The notes: generated by a model from the sequence alone, not told the origin. A stretch of DNA of 64,000 nt from Planctomycetota bacterium (GCA_016235155.1 JACRLW010000047.1:1-64000), one strand, 5' to 3'; numbered from the stretch's first letter, positions 47,306-57,131 are shown. A program made the numbers and translations.

Positions 47306-49545
47306 GCACGCACCTCGGCGCAGAGCGCCTGCGCCGCGCGGACGATGTCGTCGGTCTGGACCAGCACGAGGTTCGCGGCCTCGGCGAGCGGCACATAGGA
47401 GTCGAGGCCCGCGATGCGGCGCAGGCGCACGTCGCGGCAAGCGTCGTCCTCGACCAAAGCGGCGAGGATCGCGGCCGACGGACCGCCGCCCGTTGCGCGG
47501 CATTCGTCGACGACGAGCACGCGACCGGTCGCCTTCGCGTGTTCCCTCACCGCGTCGATCGGCAGCGGGGCCAGCCAGCGCAGGTCGAGCACGCGCGCGC
47601 GCACGCCATGCGCCTTCAGCTTCTCCTTGGCCTGCAGGCTCATGAACAGGCCGTTCGCCCAGCTCACGATCAGCAGATCGTCGTCGCCGTCCTCCCGATA
47701 CACGCGCGCTTCGCCGAGCGGCACGCACTCCTCGGGCGGCGGATAACGGCACTCCCAGAGGCCGTCGCCCTTGGTGTGGAGGTCCTTGCTCATGTAGAGC
47801 GCGATCGGCTCGAGGAACAAGCAGACCTTGCCGGCTTGAGACGCCGCGGCCGCGCAGCTGCGCAGCATCCCGACCGCGTCGTCGCCGCGCGCGGGCGACG
47901 CGATCACGAGCCCGGGGATGTCGAGCAAGGCGCCGATGCTGTTGTCGTTGTGGAAGTGCCCGCCGAAACCCTTCTGGTACGCATAGCCCGCGATGCGGAC
48001 GACCATCGGATTGGCGAAGCGTCCCTCGCTGAAGAACTGCAGGCTCGCCGCCTCGCCGCGGATCTGGTCGAGCGCGTTGTGGACGTAAGCGAGGTACTGG
48101 ATCTCGGGGAAGGGCAGGCAGCCGAGAGTGCCGAAGGCCTGCGCGAGGCCGAGGATCGTCGTCTCGTCGAGGATCGTGTTGAACACGCGCCCGGCGCCGA
48201 AGGCGTCGACGAGGCCGGTGGTGACGTGATAGACGCCGCCCTTCTTCGCGACGTCTTCGCCGAAGAGGAAAGACTCGGGATGCGCGGCGAGGATGTCCTT
48301 GAGGCCCTGCGAGATGCGGAACGCGAGATGGCGGGGGCGCGGGTCGTCCTCGGGGAGCTTGCCGCCGAAGACCTCGAGACGGCGTTCGCGTGACGCGACG
48401 CGGGGCGTGAGCGCCTCGGCGCGCGGCAGGTCGAGCGGAGCCTTCACCTGCGAAGCACTCGTGATCTTGCCGCGCCGCGACGCCTCGTCGCCCGCGCGCG
48501 CGATGCGCGCCTTCTGGTCGTCGTGCAGCGCGCGCATCGCGTCGACGTCGATCGCGCCGGTCGCCAGCAAGAGATCGGCGAAGACCAGCAACGGGTCGAG
48601 CGACTCGACGTGGTCGAGCTCGTCCTCGCTGCGATAGACGGTCTCGACGTCGGAGCCGGCGTGCCCCATCAGCCGCACGGTGTGAAGGTGGAAGAACACC
48701 GGCTGGCGCGTGCGGCGGCAGAAGTCGATCGCGGCGCGCGCGGCGTCGAAGCTCTGTGCGAAGTCGCGGCCGTCGGCGGTGAAGTAGCTGAGCCCTTCGA
48801 ACGCGCGGAAGCGGCGCTCGACCGAACCCTTGGGCGTCTTCGTGCTGATGCCGATGCCGTTGTCCTCGCACGCGAACACGATCGGACACGGTTGTCGCTG
48901 CAAGGTCGCCGACGCCGCGGCATTGAAGCCCGCGAGCGCCGTCGCGTGATTGGCGGACGCGTCGCCGAACGAGCAGTAGACGATCGAATCGTCGGGGATC
49001 GGGGACGGCAGGCCGAGCCGCTTCAGCCGCGCGATCACGAAGGCCATCCCCGCGGCCTTCGGCAGATGACTCGCGATCGTGCTCGTCTGCGGCGGCACCC
49101 ACAGGGACCGCGAGCCGAAGACCTTGTGCCGTCCGCCGGAGATCGGATCCTCGGCCGACGCCGCGAACGACAGCATCGTGTCGAAGATCGGCGTCTCGCC
49201 GTGACCGCGTCGCGCGCGCGCCGCCATGAAGGCGCCGCTGCGGTAATGCAGCAATGCGGGGTCGGTGATTCGCAGCAGCTGCCCGAAGACGGCATTCGCC
49301 TCGTGCCCGCTGCTGCCGATCGTGTAGTAGCTGCGCCCCTCGTCTTTCATCCGCCGCGCTTCGAGATCCTGCAGCCGCGATTGCAGCGCCGCCTCGAAGA
49401 GCCGCAGCGCCGTGCGCCGCGTCAGCGTGGAGCCTTCGACGATCGGCGCATCGAGCGGCCCGACGCGCGCGGGATCGGCGCCTTGGTGCTCGGCGAGGAG
49501 CTTCTCGAGCCGCTCCTGGACCTTGTGCTCGCGGCGGATGGACAT
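47302..49545 (-). CDS. fused alpha/beta 2-oxoacid dehydrogenase E1 (branched-chain type)
   Basis: 747 aa from ATG 49545. N-terminal half is an E1 alpha subunit: MKDEGRSYYTIGSSGHEA, then the thiamine diphosphate motif SFGDASANHATALAGFNAA with EDNGIGIST. The C-terminal half is E1 beta: LKDILAAHPESFLFGEDVAKKGGVY, DETTILGLAQAFGTLG and a beta-type end. It decarboxylates a 2-oxoacid and passes the acyl group to a lipoyl E2. The E2 and E3 genes are not nearby. Fused E1 chains occur in several bacterial groups. Coupled to the acyltransferase downstream. Confidence 0.88.
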   Translation of the reverse strand: MSIRREHKVQERLEKLLAEHQGADPARVGPLDAPIVEGSTLTRRTALRLFEAALQSRLQDLEARRMKDEGRSYYTIGSSGHEANAVFGQLLRITDPALLHYRSGAFMAARARRGHGETPIFDTMLSFAASAEDPISGGRHKVFGSRSLWVPPQTSTIASHLPKAAGMAFVIARLKRLGLPSPIPDDSIVYCSFGDASANHATALAGFNAAASATLQRQPCPIVFACEDNGIGISTKTPKGSVERRFRAFEGLSYFTADGRDFAQSFDAARAAIDFCRRTRQPVFFHLHTVRLMGHAGSDVETVYRSEDELDHVESLDPLLVFADLLLATGAIDVDAMRALHDDQKARIARAGDEASRRGKITSASQVKAPLDLPRAEALTPRVASRERRLEVFGGKLPEDDPRPRHLAFRISQGLKDILAAHPESFLFGEDVAKKGGVYHVTTGLVDAFGAGRVFNTILDETTILGLAQAFGTLGCLPFPEIQYLAYVHNALDQIRGEAASLQFFSEGRFANPMVVRIAGYAYQKGFGGHFHNDNSIGALLDIPGLVIASPARGDDAVGMLRSCAAAASQAGKVCLFLEPIALYMSKDLHTKGDGLWECRYPPPEECVPLGEARVYREDGDDDLLIVSWANGLFMSLQAKEKLKAHGVRARVLDLRWLAPLPIDAVREHAKATGRVLVVDECRATGGGPSAAILAALVEDDACRDVRLRRIAGLDSYVPLAEAANLVLVQTDDIVRAAQALCAEVRA

Positions 49546-49739
49546 GAACGGGCGTGGTTGCGGGCGGGGGATGGTAGCGGGTGCGGGGGACCGCGCGAAT
49601 CTGGCGGACCAGCACCGTCGGAAGGGCTCGGGCGACGTGATCGCCGGCACTCCGCTGCGCGGGATGGAGACTGTTCCCGCTTTTCCAGCGGTACCGCCTG
49701 ATCGACCCGCAGGGGCCGAAGGCCGCCCACTCGAGGCGA
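49546..49739. other. intergenic gap of about 190 bases
   Basis: Contains no recognisable gene. It holds the probable promoter of the E1 gene (minus strand) and lies next to the decayed DUF5131 fragment. No strong motif seen. Confidence 0.4.
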
Positions 49740-50162
49740 CGATCGGCGAGCGAAGCGACATCGACGTGATGTATTGCACCCCACAGCATCGCTACCAGAT
49801 CCTGATCAAGCGCGCCGGGGATGGGCGTGAGCGTGGAGAACGAGCGTTACACCGACCGCATCGATCTGCTGCGCGGCACCGGCGCCGCGGTGAAGTTCCT
49901 CTCGCTCGAACCGCTCCTCGGTCCCTTGCCGAACCTGGACCTATCGGGCATCGACCAGGTCATCGCCGGAGGCGAATCCGGCCCGGGCTCACGGCCGATG
50001 GATCCGGCCTGGGTTCGGGCGATCCGCGACCAGTGCCTGGCCGCAGGCGTTGCGTTCTTCTTCAAGCAGTGGGGTGGCACGCGCAAGAAGCGCAACGGAC
50101 GCGAGCTCGACGGCCGGACCTGGGACGAGATGCCCACAGCGGCAGTCTGCGCTCGCGCCTGA
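49740..50162 (+). pseudogene. DUF5131 (phage Gp37/Gp68 family) fragment, internally deleted
   Basis: Frame 1 shows [18 protein letters not shown], the core of a DUF5131 protein; a different frame then gives [19 protein letters not shown]...[35 protein letters not shown]...FFFKQWGG. Both pieces are in the normal family order but about 20-25 residues and frame continuity are missing between KRA and GVSVEN (near 49815). The N-terminal half is absent. DUF5131 proteins are often phage-linked. A deletion of similar size is seen in the M61 gene. Confidence 0.65.
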
Positions 50163-50165
50163 CCT

Positions 50166-50681
50166 TCACGTCTTCGCGCGATACGCCCGCGGCTCCTCGA
50201 AGCTCCACTTGCCATCCTTGGCCTTGCCGGGGCGCATCGACCACTCGCCGTCACCGATGCGAACCTCAGCCTTGACCTGGTCGAGTTGTTCCTTCGGGCC
50301 GTGGTTGTCACCCTCGACGATCAGCACGCCGTCGTCGCGGACCGTCACGGTGCCCGCGACGTAGCCGCCGCTGGTGTTCCAGTACAGCCACGTGATGCGC
50401 TCGGCGCGCGCGTCCCAGGCGTAGATGGTCTCGCCCTCGTAGACGGCCGTGCCGTCCGCCACGCGGACCTGGTGCGTGTTGCGAACGAACTTGGCGCCGT
50501 AGACCCACTCGTAGCGCTGCGTGTCGCTGAGCTTGCCGTCGGGGAAGACGCCGACCCAATCACGGCCGATCAGCGGGGCGAAGACGGCGAGCGGGTTGGC
50601 CTTCGCGGGTGTGGGCGCGGGGTCCTGGATCGCGACGGTCGACACGACGGTGAGGCACGCGGACGCGAGAAGGAAGCGCAT
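50166..50681 (-). CDS. secreted beta-barrel-like protein (DUF1579-like), unknown function
   Basis: 171 aa with a signal peptide (MRFLLASACLTVVSTVAIQ). The core has alternating strands: DWVGVFPDGKLSDTQRYEWVYGAKFVRNTHQV, TIYAWDARAERITWLYWNTSGGYVAGTVTV, as in a lipocalin-like or DUF1579 barrel. Ligand unknown. It is adjacent to the NYN-domain gene, divergent. Confidence 0.6.
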   Translation of the reverse strand: MRFLLASACLTVVSTVAIQDPAPTPAKANPLAVFAPLIGRDWVGVFPDGKLSDTQRYEWVYGAKFVRNTHQVRVADGTAVYEGETIYAWDARAERITWLYWNTSGGYVAGTVTVRDDGVLIVEGDNHGPKEQLDQVKAEVRIGDGEWSMRPGKAKDGKWSFEEPRAYRAKT

Positions 50682-50738
50682 GAACAAAAGCCTAGCGTGG
50701 CGCTGGTCGTGGCTGCCCTGTCTGCTAGCCCGCCGCCC

Positions 50739-51500
50739 ATGGACCCCATTCCCTCCCCGCGCCGCCTCGCGGTCCTGATCGACGCCGACAACGCCTCGCC
50801 GAGCACGACCGAAGGGCTCTTCGCGGAGGTCGCGAACTACGGGGTCGCGATCGTGAAGCGGATCTACGGGGACTGGACCACGCCGAACCTGAAGACGTGG
50901 AAGGAGCGACTGCTCGAGCACTCGATCCAGCCGATCCAGCAGTTCCGCTACACGGTCGGCAAGAGCTCGACGGACAGCGCGATGATCATCGACGCGATGG
51001 ACCTGCTCTATCGCGCGAAGCTCGACGGCTTCTGCCTCGTGTCGAGCGACAGCGACTTCACGCGGCTGGCGTCGCGCATCCGCGAAGAAGGTCTGATGGT
51101 GATCGGCTTCGGCGAACGCAAGACCCCGCGCGCGTTCGTGACCGCCTGCGATCGCTTCGTGTTCGTCGACATCCTGGCGCGGCCGAAGGAAGAGGAGGAA
51201 GAAGACGGCGGCGGGCGCGTGCCGCGGCGCAGCACCAAGGAACTCCAGCAGGACAAGGCGCTGGTGAATCTGCTGCAGTCGTCGGTCGACGCGATCGCCG
51301 ACGAGGACGGCTGGGCCAACCTCGGCGGCGTCGGCGCGAAGATCGTCTCGCAGCAGCCCGACTTCGATCCGCGCAACTACGGCTATCCGAAGCTCATGCA
51401 GCTCTTCGAGGCGATCAAGCTGTTCGACATCGACAAGGCGCCGCACGGCGAACACGGCCAGATCGCGGTGTTCGTCGCCAATCGCGAAGCGCGTCGCTGA
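50739..51500 (+). CDS. NYN domain ribonuclease with LOTUS/OST-HTH-type C-terminus
   Basis: 253 aa. NYN (PIN-like) nuclease: LAVLIDADNASPST, GDWTTPNLKTWKERL and STDSAMIIDAMDLLYRAKLDGFCLVSSDSDFTRLASRIREEG, with Asp residues expected to bind a metal (DADN, DSAMIID, SSDSDF). After an acidic linker (EEEEEDGGG), a LOTUS/OST-HTH-type domain (ALVNLLQSSVDAIADEDGWANLGGVGAKIVSQQPDFDPRNYGYPKLMQLFEAI) follows, a fold that binds RNA or G-quadruplexes. This domain order (LabA-like/NYN-LOTUS) is widespread in bacteria and probably acts on RNA. Confidence 0.87.
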   Translation: MDPIPSPRRLAVLIDADNASPSTTEGLFAEVANYGVAIVKRIYGDWTTPNLKTWKERLLEHSIQPIQQFRYTVGKSSTDSAMIIDAMDLLYRAKLDGFCLVSSDSDFTRLASRIREEGLMVIGFGERKTPRAFVTACDRFVFVDILARPKEEEEEDGGGRVPRRSTKELQQDKALVNLLQSSVDAIADEDGWANLGGVGAKIVSQQPDFDPRNYGYPKLMQLFEAIKLFDIDKAPHGEHGQIAVFVANREARR

Positions 51501-51524
51501 CGCCAGGGCGGACCGCACCGAGCC

Positions 51525-53504
51525 GTGCTCGCCTCGCATCCACTCGCCGACACGCTGCTCGAGCTCGGCTCGCTGTTCCTGCTCTGCGTCGTCGTCGGAG
51601 TCGTCTTCCAGCGCGTGCGCGTGCCGACGATCGTCGGCTTCCTCGTCGCGGGCGCCCTGATCGGTCCGAACGGCCTCGGCCTCGTCCGACGACCCGATCT
51701 CGTCGAACAGCTCGCCGAGATCGGCGTCGTGATGCTGCTGTTCACGGTCGGCACCGAACTGTCGAACACGCGGCTCGCGCATCTGCGCCGCGCGATCCTG
51801 CTCGGCGGTGGCCTGCAGATCGGACTGACGATCGCGCTCGGTGCATTCGCCGCGCAGATCGGCGGCATGCCGTGGCCGCAGGCGGTCTTCCTCGGTTGCC
51901 TGCTCGCGCTGTCGAGCACGGCGGTGATCACGAAGCTGCTCGCGGATCGCGGCGAACTCCAGGCGCCGGCGCCGCGGCTCGCGATCGCGATCTGCATCGC
52001 GCAGGACCTCGCCGTCGTGCCGATGCTGCTGCTGATGCCGGTGCTCGGCGGTGCGTCCGGCGGAATCGGCGCGGCGCTGTTCGGGACGGGCAAGGCCTTC
52101 CTGATGCTCGGTGCTTTGGCGGTCGTGGCGTGGTTCTTCGTGCCGCGTTTCCTCGACGTCGTCGCGCGCACGCGCAGCCGCGAACTGTTCCTGCTCGCGG
52201 TGATCGTGCAGTGCGTGGCGCTCGTGCTCGCGGCCGGCGCCCTCGGCCTCTCGCTCGCGCTCGGGGCCTTCCTGTCCGGACTGGTGATCGGCGGCTCGGA
52301 CCACCATCACCAGGCGGTCGGCGAGATCGAGCCGTTCCGCGACGCCCTGTCGAGCCTGTTCTTCGTCTCGATCGGCATGTTGTTCGACGTTCGCACGATC
52401 GTCGAGGCGCCGGCGTTCATCGGGATCGCGCTGTTCGCCGTCGTCGCGGGCAAGGCGGTGCTCGGCTTCGTCGCGATTCGCGCACTCGGCATGCCGGCGT
52501 GGTCGGCGGCGCGCGCCGGACTGATGTTGGCGCAGGTCGGCGAGTTCTCGTTCGTCCTGGCGCAGCTCGCGGGCGAACACGACCTGCTCGAGGACTCCGC
52601 GCGCCGCGTGTTCCTGGTCGTCGCGGTCGCCTCGATCACGCTCACGCCGGCGGCCTTCGCGCTGGCGCGTCGTCTCGGCCGCGGGCAGGGCGAATCGAAA
52701 CGCAGCCGCGACGAGACCCAGGACCACGTGATCGTCGTCGGCTTCGGGCCCGCGGGTCAGGGACTGGTGCGGTCGCTCGCCGCGGTCGGGTTGCCGGTGC
52801 GGGTGGTGGAGATGAACCCCGAGACCGTGACGCGCGCGAAGAAAGACGGCCTCGCGATCGTGTTCGGCGACGCGACGCGCGTGAGCACGCTCGAGGCGGT
52901 GGGAGTGCGCCGCGCGCGGCTGCTCGTCGTCGCGACCAACGACCCCGACGCGACCAGTCGCACCGTCTCGCTCGCGCGACGCCTCGCGCCCGACCTGCAC
53001 GTGATGGTCCGCGCGAACTACCTCGCCGACATCCCGCGCCTCGAAGGACTCGGCGCCGACGAGATCGTCACGCAGGAACTCGAGACCGGCGTCGAACTCA
53101 CCGCGCGCGCGTTGCGGCACTTCCTGATCCCCGACGACGAGATCGCGCGCCGCGTGCAGGCGATCCGCGAGGCGGCCTACCACATGCGCAAGGTCGCGCC
53201 GCCCACGCGCGGCACGACGGCGCGGCTCTCGCAGTACGTCCCCGGCCTCCAGGTGATCGCGTACCGCGTCGAACAGGGCTGTCGCCTCGCCGGCAAGTCC
53301 CTCGGCGAATGCGAACTGCGGCGCGACACGCGGCTGAGCGTCGTCGCGATCCAGCGGAACGGCACGACCGACATCGGCATCGGCCCCGAGACGCGGCTCG
53401 AGCCGGGCGACGTCGTGATCGGCATCGGCGACGAAAGCGCGCGCGCCGCGGCCGCGCCGTTCTTCCGCGGTCCGGCGACGACGCAGCAAGACGCGAGCTC
53501 GTGA
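51525..53504 (+). CDS. KefB/KefC-type cation/proton antiporter with TrkA domains
   Basis: 659 aa starting with GTG. About 12 membrane helices of the CPA2 family (ELGSLFLLCVVVGVVF, VPTIVGFLVAGALIGPNGLG, GVVMLLFTVGTEL), then a cytoplasmic TrkA-N (RCK) domain (HVIVVGFGPAGQGLVRSLAAVGLPVRVVEMNPE) and a TrkA-C domain near the C-terminus. Such proteins expel K+ or exchange it for H+, gated by NAD(H) or other ligands. Followed after four bases by a TPR gene. Confidence 0.9.
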   Translation: MLASHPLADTLLELGSLFLLCVVVGVVFQRVRVPTIVGFLVAGALIGPNGLGLVRRPDLVEQLAEIGVVMLLFTVGTELSNTRLAHLRRAILLGGGLQIGLTIALGAFAAQIGGMPWPQAVFLGCLLALSSTAVITKLLADRGELQAPAPRLAIAICIAQDLAVVPMLLLMPVLGGASGGIGAALFGTGKAFLMLGALAVVAWFFVPRFLDVVARTRSRELFLLAVIVQCVALVLAAGALGLSLALGAFLSGLVIGGSDHHHQAVGEIEPFRDALSSLFFVSIGMLFDVRTIVEAPAFIGIALFAVVAGKAVLGFVAIRALGMPAWSAARAGLMLAQVGEFSFVLAQLAGEHDLLEDSARRVFLVVAVASITLTPAAFALARRLGRGQGESKRSRDETQDHVIVVGFGPAGQGLVRSLAAVGLPVRVVEMNPETVTRAKKDGLAIVFGDATRVSTLEAVGVRRARLLVVATNDPDATSRTVSLARRLAPDLHVMVRANYLADIPRLEGLGADEIVTQELETGVELTARALRHFLIPDDEIARRVQAIREAAYHMRKVAPPTRGTTARLSQYVPGLQVIAYRVEQGCRLAGKSLGECELRRDTRLSVVAIQRNGTTDIGIGPETRLEPGDVVIGIGDESARAAAAPFFRGPATTQQDASS

Positions 53505-53524
53505 GCGTGCGATCATCCGGCGCC

Positions 53525-54586
53525 ATGCATCGCGCCGTTCTCGCAGTCGTTCTCCTCGCGTCCGTCCCGTGCATCTGGGACAGCGACACGCTCGGCGACG
53601 AACTGCGCGGCCTGCCTGACGCGCTGCGCCTCGTCACCGGTCGCTGGTACCGCCACTCCGACGACTACTACGCCGCGCGCATCGCGACCTTGCCCGCGCG
53701 TCTCGAGGCCGAGCCCGGCGACCTGCCTGCCTACGACGACCTCGCCGTCGCGTACGAACGGCGCGGCGCCCACGACGATGCGCTCGACGTGCTCGCCAGG
53801 AAGCGCGCCGCGCTGGACCGTCTGCCGGCAGACGATGCGCAGGCGAAGGAGCACCGCTACCGCGAGCTCGCCAACCGCGGCACGGTGCTCGCGCACGCCG
53901 GTCGCTTCGACGAAGCGTTGCCGGTGCTCGAAGCGGCGATCGCGTTGAACCCCGCCGCGCACTTCGGACGCGAGCGCTGGCAGATCGCCGCGATCCGTTA
54001 CGTGGCGGCATGCAAGCGCGACCCGTCGCTGTGGAGCTCGCACGACTTCCTCACCTTTTCGAACGTCCTGCCCGAGCCGATGGCTCCGCCGATCACCGGG
54101 CGCGCGAGCTACACCGTGCAGCGCCTGGACGAACCGCGCCGCGTGCCGTGGGACGAGCTCTACACGGCGATCGCCGGGATGCTGCGTTTCGGCGGCCGCG
54201 AAAGCGCCGAGCTCTACCGGACGCTCGGCGATCTCCATCTCGCCAAGCAGGATCTGCACCTCGCGTGGTGGGCGTATGGCGTCGCGATCGAACGCGGGCA
54301 TCCCGCCGCCGAGACGATCGCCGCCGCGCGCGCGAGCATCGTCGAGCACTGGCGCGAGGCGATGCGCATCGAGCGCAAGCGGATCCCCATCCCGACCGAC
54401 GACGAGTTCCGCGCGGTGCGCGCGAGCGGGGCGAAGTGGCTCGCAGCGTTCCAACGCTTCGAGCGCGCTGCGATCGGAGCTGGCGAGGACGTGACGAGCG
54501 AGGCGGCGCTGAAGCGTCGGTTGGCGCGCGCCGACGCGGAGGTCGAGGAACTGCTGCCCACCGGCGCGAAGGCCACGACGCGCTGA
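53525..54586 (+). CDS. secreted or lipoprotein-like TPR protein
   Basis: 353 aa from ATG 53525 (a GTG at 53501 overlapping the upstream stop is possible). Signal peptide MHRAVLAVVLLASVPC with a Cys at the end, so a lipoprotein is possible. TPR-like helix pairs: DLPAYDDLAVAYERRGAHDDALDVLAR, ELANRGTVLAHAGRFDEALPVLEAAIALNPA, and ELYRTLGDLHLAKQDLHLAWWAYGVAIERG. TPR proteins act as scaffolds. Function unknown. Confidence 0.7.
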   Translation: MHRAVLAVVLLASVPCIWDSDTLGDELRGLPDALRLVTGRWYRHSDDYYAARIATLPARLEAEPGDLPAYDDLAVAYERRGAHDDALDVLARKRAALDRLPADDAQAKEHRYRELANRGTVLAHAGRFDEALPVLEAAIALNPAAHFGRERWQIAAIRYVAACKRDPSLWSSHDFLTFSNVLPEPMAPPITGRASYTVQRLDEPRRVPWDELYTAIAGMLRFGGRESAELYRTLGDLHLAKQDLHLAWWAYGVAIERGHPAAETIAAARASIVEHWREAMRIERKRIPIPTDDEFRAVRASGAKWLAAFQRFERAAIGAGEDVTSEAALKRRLARADAEVEELLPTGAKATTR

Positions 54587-54592
54587 TGCGTG

Positions 54593-55570
54593 CTACGTCG
54601 TCCGCCCGGCGACCACGCCGAGGTCCTGCGCAGCCATCGCCAGCAACTCCCCTCGCGTGAGCGCGGGCGAGGCGACGTCGTAGGGGACCGAGCACGACGT
54701 GGGCAGCTCGATCGACACGCGGAGCTGGGGCGACGGCCAACCGTGTTCGATGCGGATCGACGAACCGCCGGTGCGGAGCCAGAGCGCGCAGGGTTCGGTC
54801 GCCGGCGCGTGGCCGTGCGGCGCGGTCTCGTCGTGCACCTGCGCGTCGAGCTTGTCGCGCAGCCAGCGCGCGAGGGACGACACCGCGGCGCGCGTGCCCG
54901 CGGCGTCGCCGTGGCGGATGGTCACGTCCACCGCCTGCCCCGGACTCCACGGCACGTGCTCGAAGGCCTCGGCGAGCGCGTGTCGCCACGCGCGCGTGCG
55001 CAGTGCGGTGAGATCGACCGTCGGCATCGAGAGGGTCGACATGCGCGCGATGCCCGCCTCCGGGTCGGCGAACAGGGTCGAGTCGAAGACGACCTGGTCC
55101 GCGAGCGAACCGAGCGCGAAGAGCAACCGTGCGTCCTCGGGCATCGCGGTGGCCCAGAAGAACTGCGTCGGCAGGTCGTCGAGCAGCAGCGGGCGGATCA
55201 GGCTCGCGATGCGACGCTGGTCGCCGCGGCCCGCGCGGAGCGTGACACGCTCGAGGAGGACGCGGCGGTCCTTGCGCCCGACGGCGACGTGCGTGCCGAA
55301 GCTCGCTTCGAGCGGCCGATCGTTCTGCGAGAGCAGCACGAGGAACGCGAGGCACGGGCTCGAGCGGAACAGGCGCTGGAGAGCGCCGCGGAGTAGGGCT
55401 TCGTCGTCCGCCTGCGCCACCGCGACGAGGTTCATCGTCGTCGTGCGCGACAGCGGGCGGGCGTCGTCGCGCGGGAGCTGCTGCCAGGAGCGACGGACGT
55501 GCTGCTCGAGCTCTGTGGGCGGGATCGCGAACTCGGTTTCGACGACGTCCGGCATGTTTGTGTCGATCAC
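54593..55570 (-). CDS. opcA: glucose-6-phosphate dehydrogenase assembly protein OpcA
   Basis: 325 aa. OpcA is an allosteric activator of Zwf. The family pattern is clear: TRTTTMNLVAVA-like start (SRTTTMNLVAVAQADD), LPTQFFWATAMPED and WSPGQAVDVTIRHG. It starts at a GTG (55570) that overlaps the zwf stop (GTGA); an ATG at 55554 is the alternative. Context next to zwf confirms the call. Confidence 0.88.
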   Translation of the reverse strand: MIDTNMPDVVETEFAIPPTELEQHVRRSWQQLPRDDARPLSRTTTMNLVAVAQADDEALLRGALQRLFRSSPCLAFLVLLSQNDRPLEASFGTHVAVGRKDRRVLLERVTLRAGRGDQRRIASLIRPLLLDDLPTQFFWATAMPEDARLLFALGSLADQVVFDSTLFADPEAGIARMSTLSMPTVDLTALRTRAWRHALAEAFEHVPWSPGQAVDVTIRHGDAAGTRAAVSSLARWLRDKLDAQVHDETAPHGHAPATEPCALWLRTGGSSIRIEHGWPSPQLRVSIELPTSCSVPYDVASPALTRGELLAMAAQDLGVVAGRTT

Positions 55571-57081
55571 GGGCGGCGCCAGGTGCGGCCGTCGCCGAGG
55601 AGCGCATCGCCGGCGTCGGGTCCCCAGGTGCCGGCTTCGTAGGCGAGCGGTGCGCTGCCGGCGGCGCTCCAGCCGGCGACGATCGAGTCGACGATGCGCC
55701 ACGCCTCTTCGACTTCGTCGCGGCGCGCGAACAGCGTCGTGTCGCCGAGCATCGCGTCGAGCAGGAGACGTTCGTAGGCGTCGGCCGTCTGCGAGCCGAA
55801 CGCGGAGCCGTAGTCGAAGTCCATGCGCACGCCGCGGATCTTGAAGTCCGGACCGGGGACCTTGGCGCCGAAGCGGAGACTGATGCCTTCGTCGGGCTGC
55901 ACGCGGATCAAGAGCACGTTCGACTCGAGGCTACGACGGTGCACGTTGCCGTAGAGCAGGTGCGGCGGTCGCTTGAAGTGGATCGCGATCTCGGTGACGC
56001 GGCGCGCCAGACGCTTGCCCGCGCGGAGGAAGAACGGCGTGTTCGCCCAGCGCCAGTTGTCGACGTTGATCCGGATCGCGGCGTAGGTCTCGGTGCGGGA
56101 GTCTTGCGCGACGTCGGGCTCCTCGCGGTAGCCGGGCACGTCGCGGCCCTGCACGAAGCCGCGGCCGTACTGACCGCGCACCGTGCGCTGCGCCACGGCT
56201 TCGGGCGTGAGCGAGCGGATCGCGCGCAGCACCTTCACCTTCTCGTCGCGGATCGCGTTGGCGTCGCTGCTGACGGGCGGCTCCATCGCGACGAGCGTCA
56301 TCACCTGGAGCAGGTGGTTCTGGATCATGTCGCGGATGATCCCGCTCTCCTCGAAGTACTTGCCGCGGCCTTCGATGCCGATCGACTCCGCGACGGTGAT
56401 CTGCACGTGGTCGACGAACTTCTCGTTCCAGAGCGGCTCGAAGATCCCGTTCGCGAAGCGCAGGGCGACGATGTTCTGCACCGTCTCCTTGCCGAGGTAG
56501 TGGTCGATGCGGAACACCTGGTGCTCGCGGAAGCCGCGAGCGACCTGCTGGTTCAACGCGCGCGCGGACGCGAAGTCGTGGCCGAACGGCTTCTCGACGA
56601 TCACACGCGCGAAGGTGTGTTCACGCTCCGCCGAGAGGCCGCTCGATTCGAGGTGGGCCAGGATCGCCGCGTAGCTGCTCGGCGGCGTCGCGAGGTAGAA
56701 GACGCGATTGCCGCTCGTGTCGCGCTCGACGTCGAGTTCCTCGAGCCGGGACTTCAGGCGTGCGTAGGACTCGGCGTCGTCGAAGGTGCCTTGCAAGAAC
56801 TCGAAACTGCGCGCCTGCTGGGTGAAGGCGATCGCCGCTTCGTCGCCGCCGTGGCGCGCGACCGCCTCCGTGAGACCGCGCCGGAAGTCCTCGTTCGACC
56901 AAGGCCGTCGCGCGAAGCCGATCACCGAGAAACCCGGCGGGAGCAGGCCGTCGTGCGCGAGCCGCATCAAGGACGGCACGAGCTTCCTGTGCGTGAGGTC
57001 GCCGGTCGCACCGAAGATCACGAGCACGCACGGGCGCGGGCGGCGCGTGGTGGTGAGTTCGTCGGCGAGCGGGTTGGTCAT
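55567..57081 (-). CDS. zwf: glucose-6-phosphate 1-dehydrogenase
   Basis: 504 aa. First enzyme of the oxidative pentose phosphate pathway, producing NADPH. Motifs: N-terminal NADP-binding FGATGDLTHRKLVPSL, the substrate motif RIDHYLGKETVQN, and FFLRAGKRLARRVTEIAI. Length and order are typical. Coupled to opcA downstream. Confidence 0.97.
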   Translation of the reverse strand: MTNPLADELTTTRRPRPCVLVIFGATGDLTHRKLVPSLMRLAHDGLLPPGFSVIGFARRPWSNEDFRRGLTEAVARHGGDEAAIAFTQQARSFEFLQGTFDDAESYARLKSRLEELDVERDTSGNRVFYLATPPSSYAAILAHLESSGLSAEREHTFARVIVEKPFGHDFASARALNQQVARGFREHQVFRIDHYLGKETVQNIVALRFANGIFEPLWNEKFVDHVQITVAESIGIEGRGKYFEESGIIRDMIQNHLLQVMTLVAMEPPVSSDANAIRDEKVKVLRAIRSLTPEAVAQRTVRGQYGRGFVQGRDVPGYREEPDVAQDSRTETYAAIRINVDNWRWANTPFFLRAGKRLARRVTEIAIHFKRPPHLLYGNVHRRSLESNVLLIRVQPDEGISLRFGAKVPGPDFKIRGVRMDFDYGSAFGSQTADAYERLLLDAMLGDTTLFARRDEVEEAWRIVDSIVAGWSAAGSAPLAYEAGTWGPDAGDALLGDGRTWRRP

Positions 57082-57131
57082 CAGGGGGCGGAGAGGATAG
57101 CGCGCGCCGCGCCGTTAGCATCCGCGCCCCG

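Noticed and set aside
50682-53516. Very long minus-strand open frame
   Set aside because: It is the antisense of the NYN and antiporter genes; high GC removes stops. Only its last part (50166-50681) codes for a real secreted protein.
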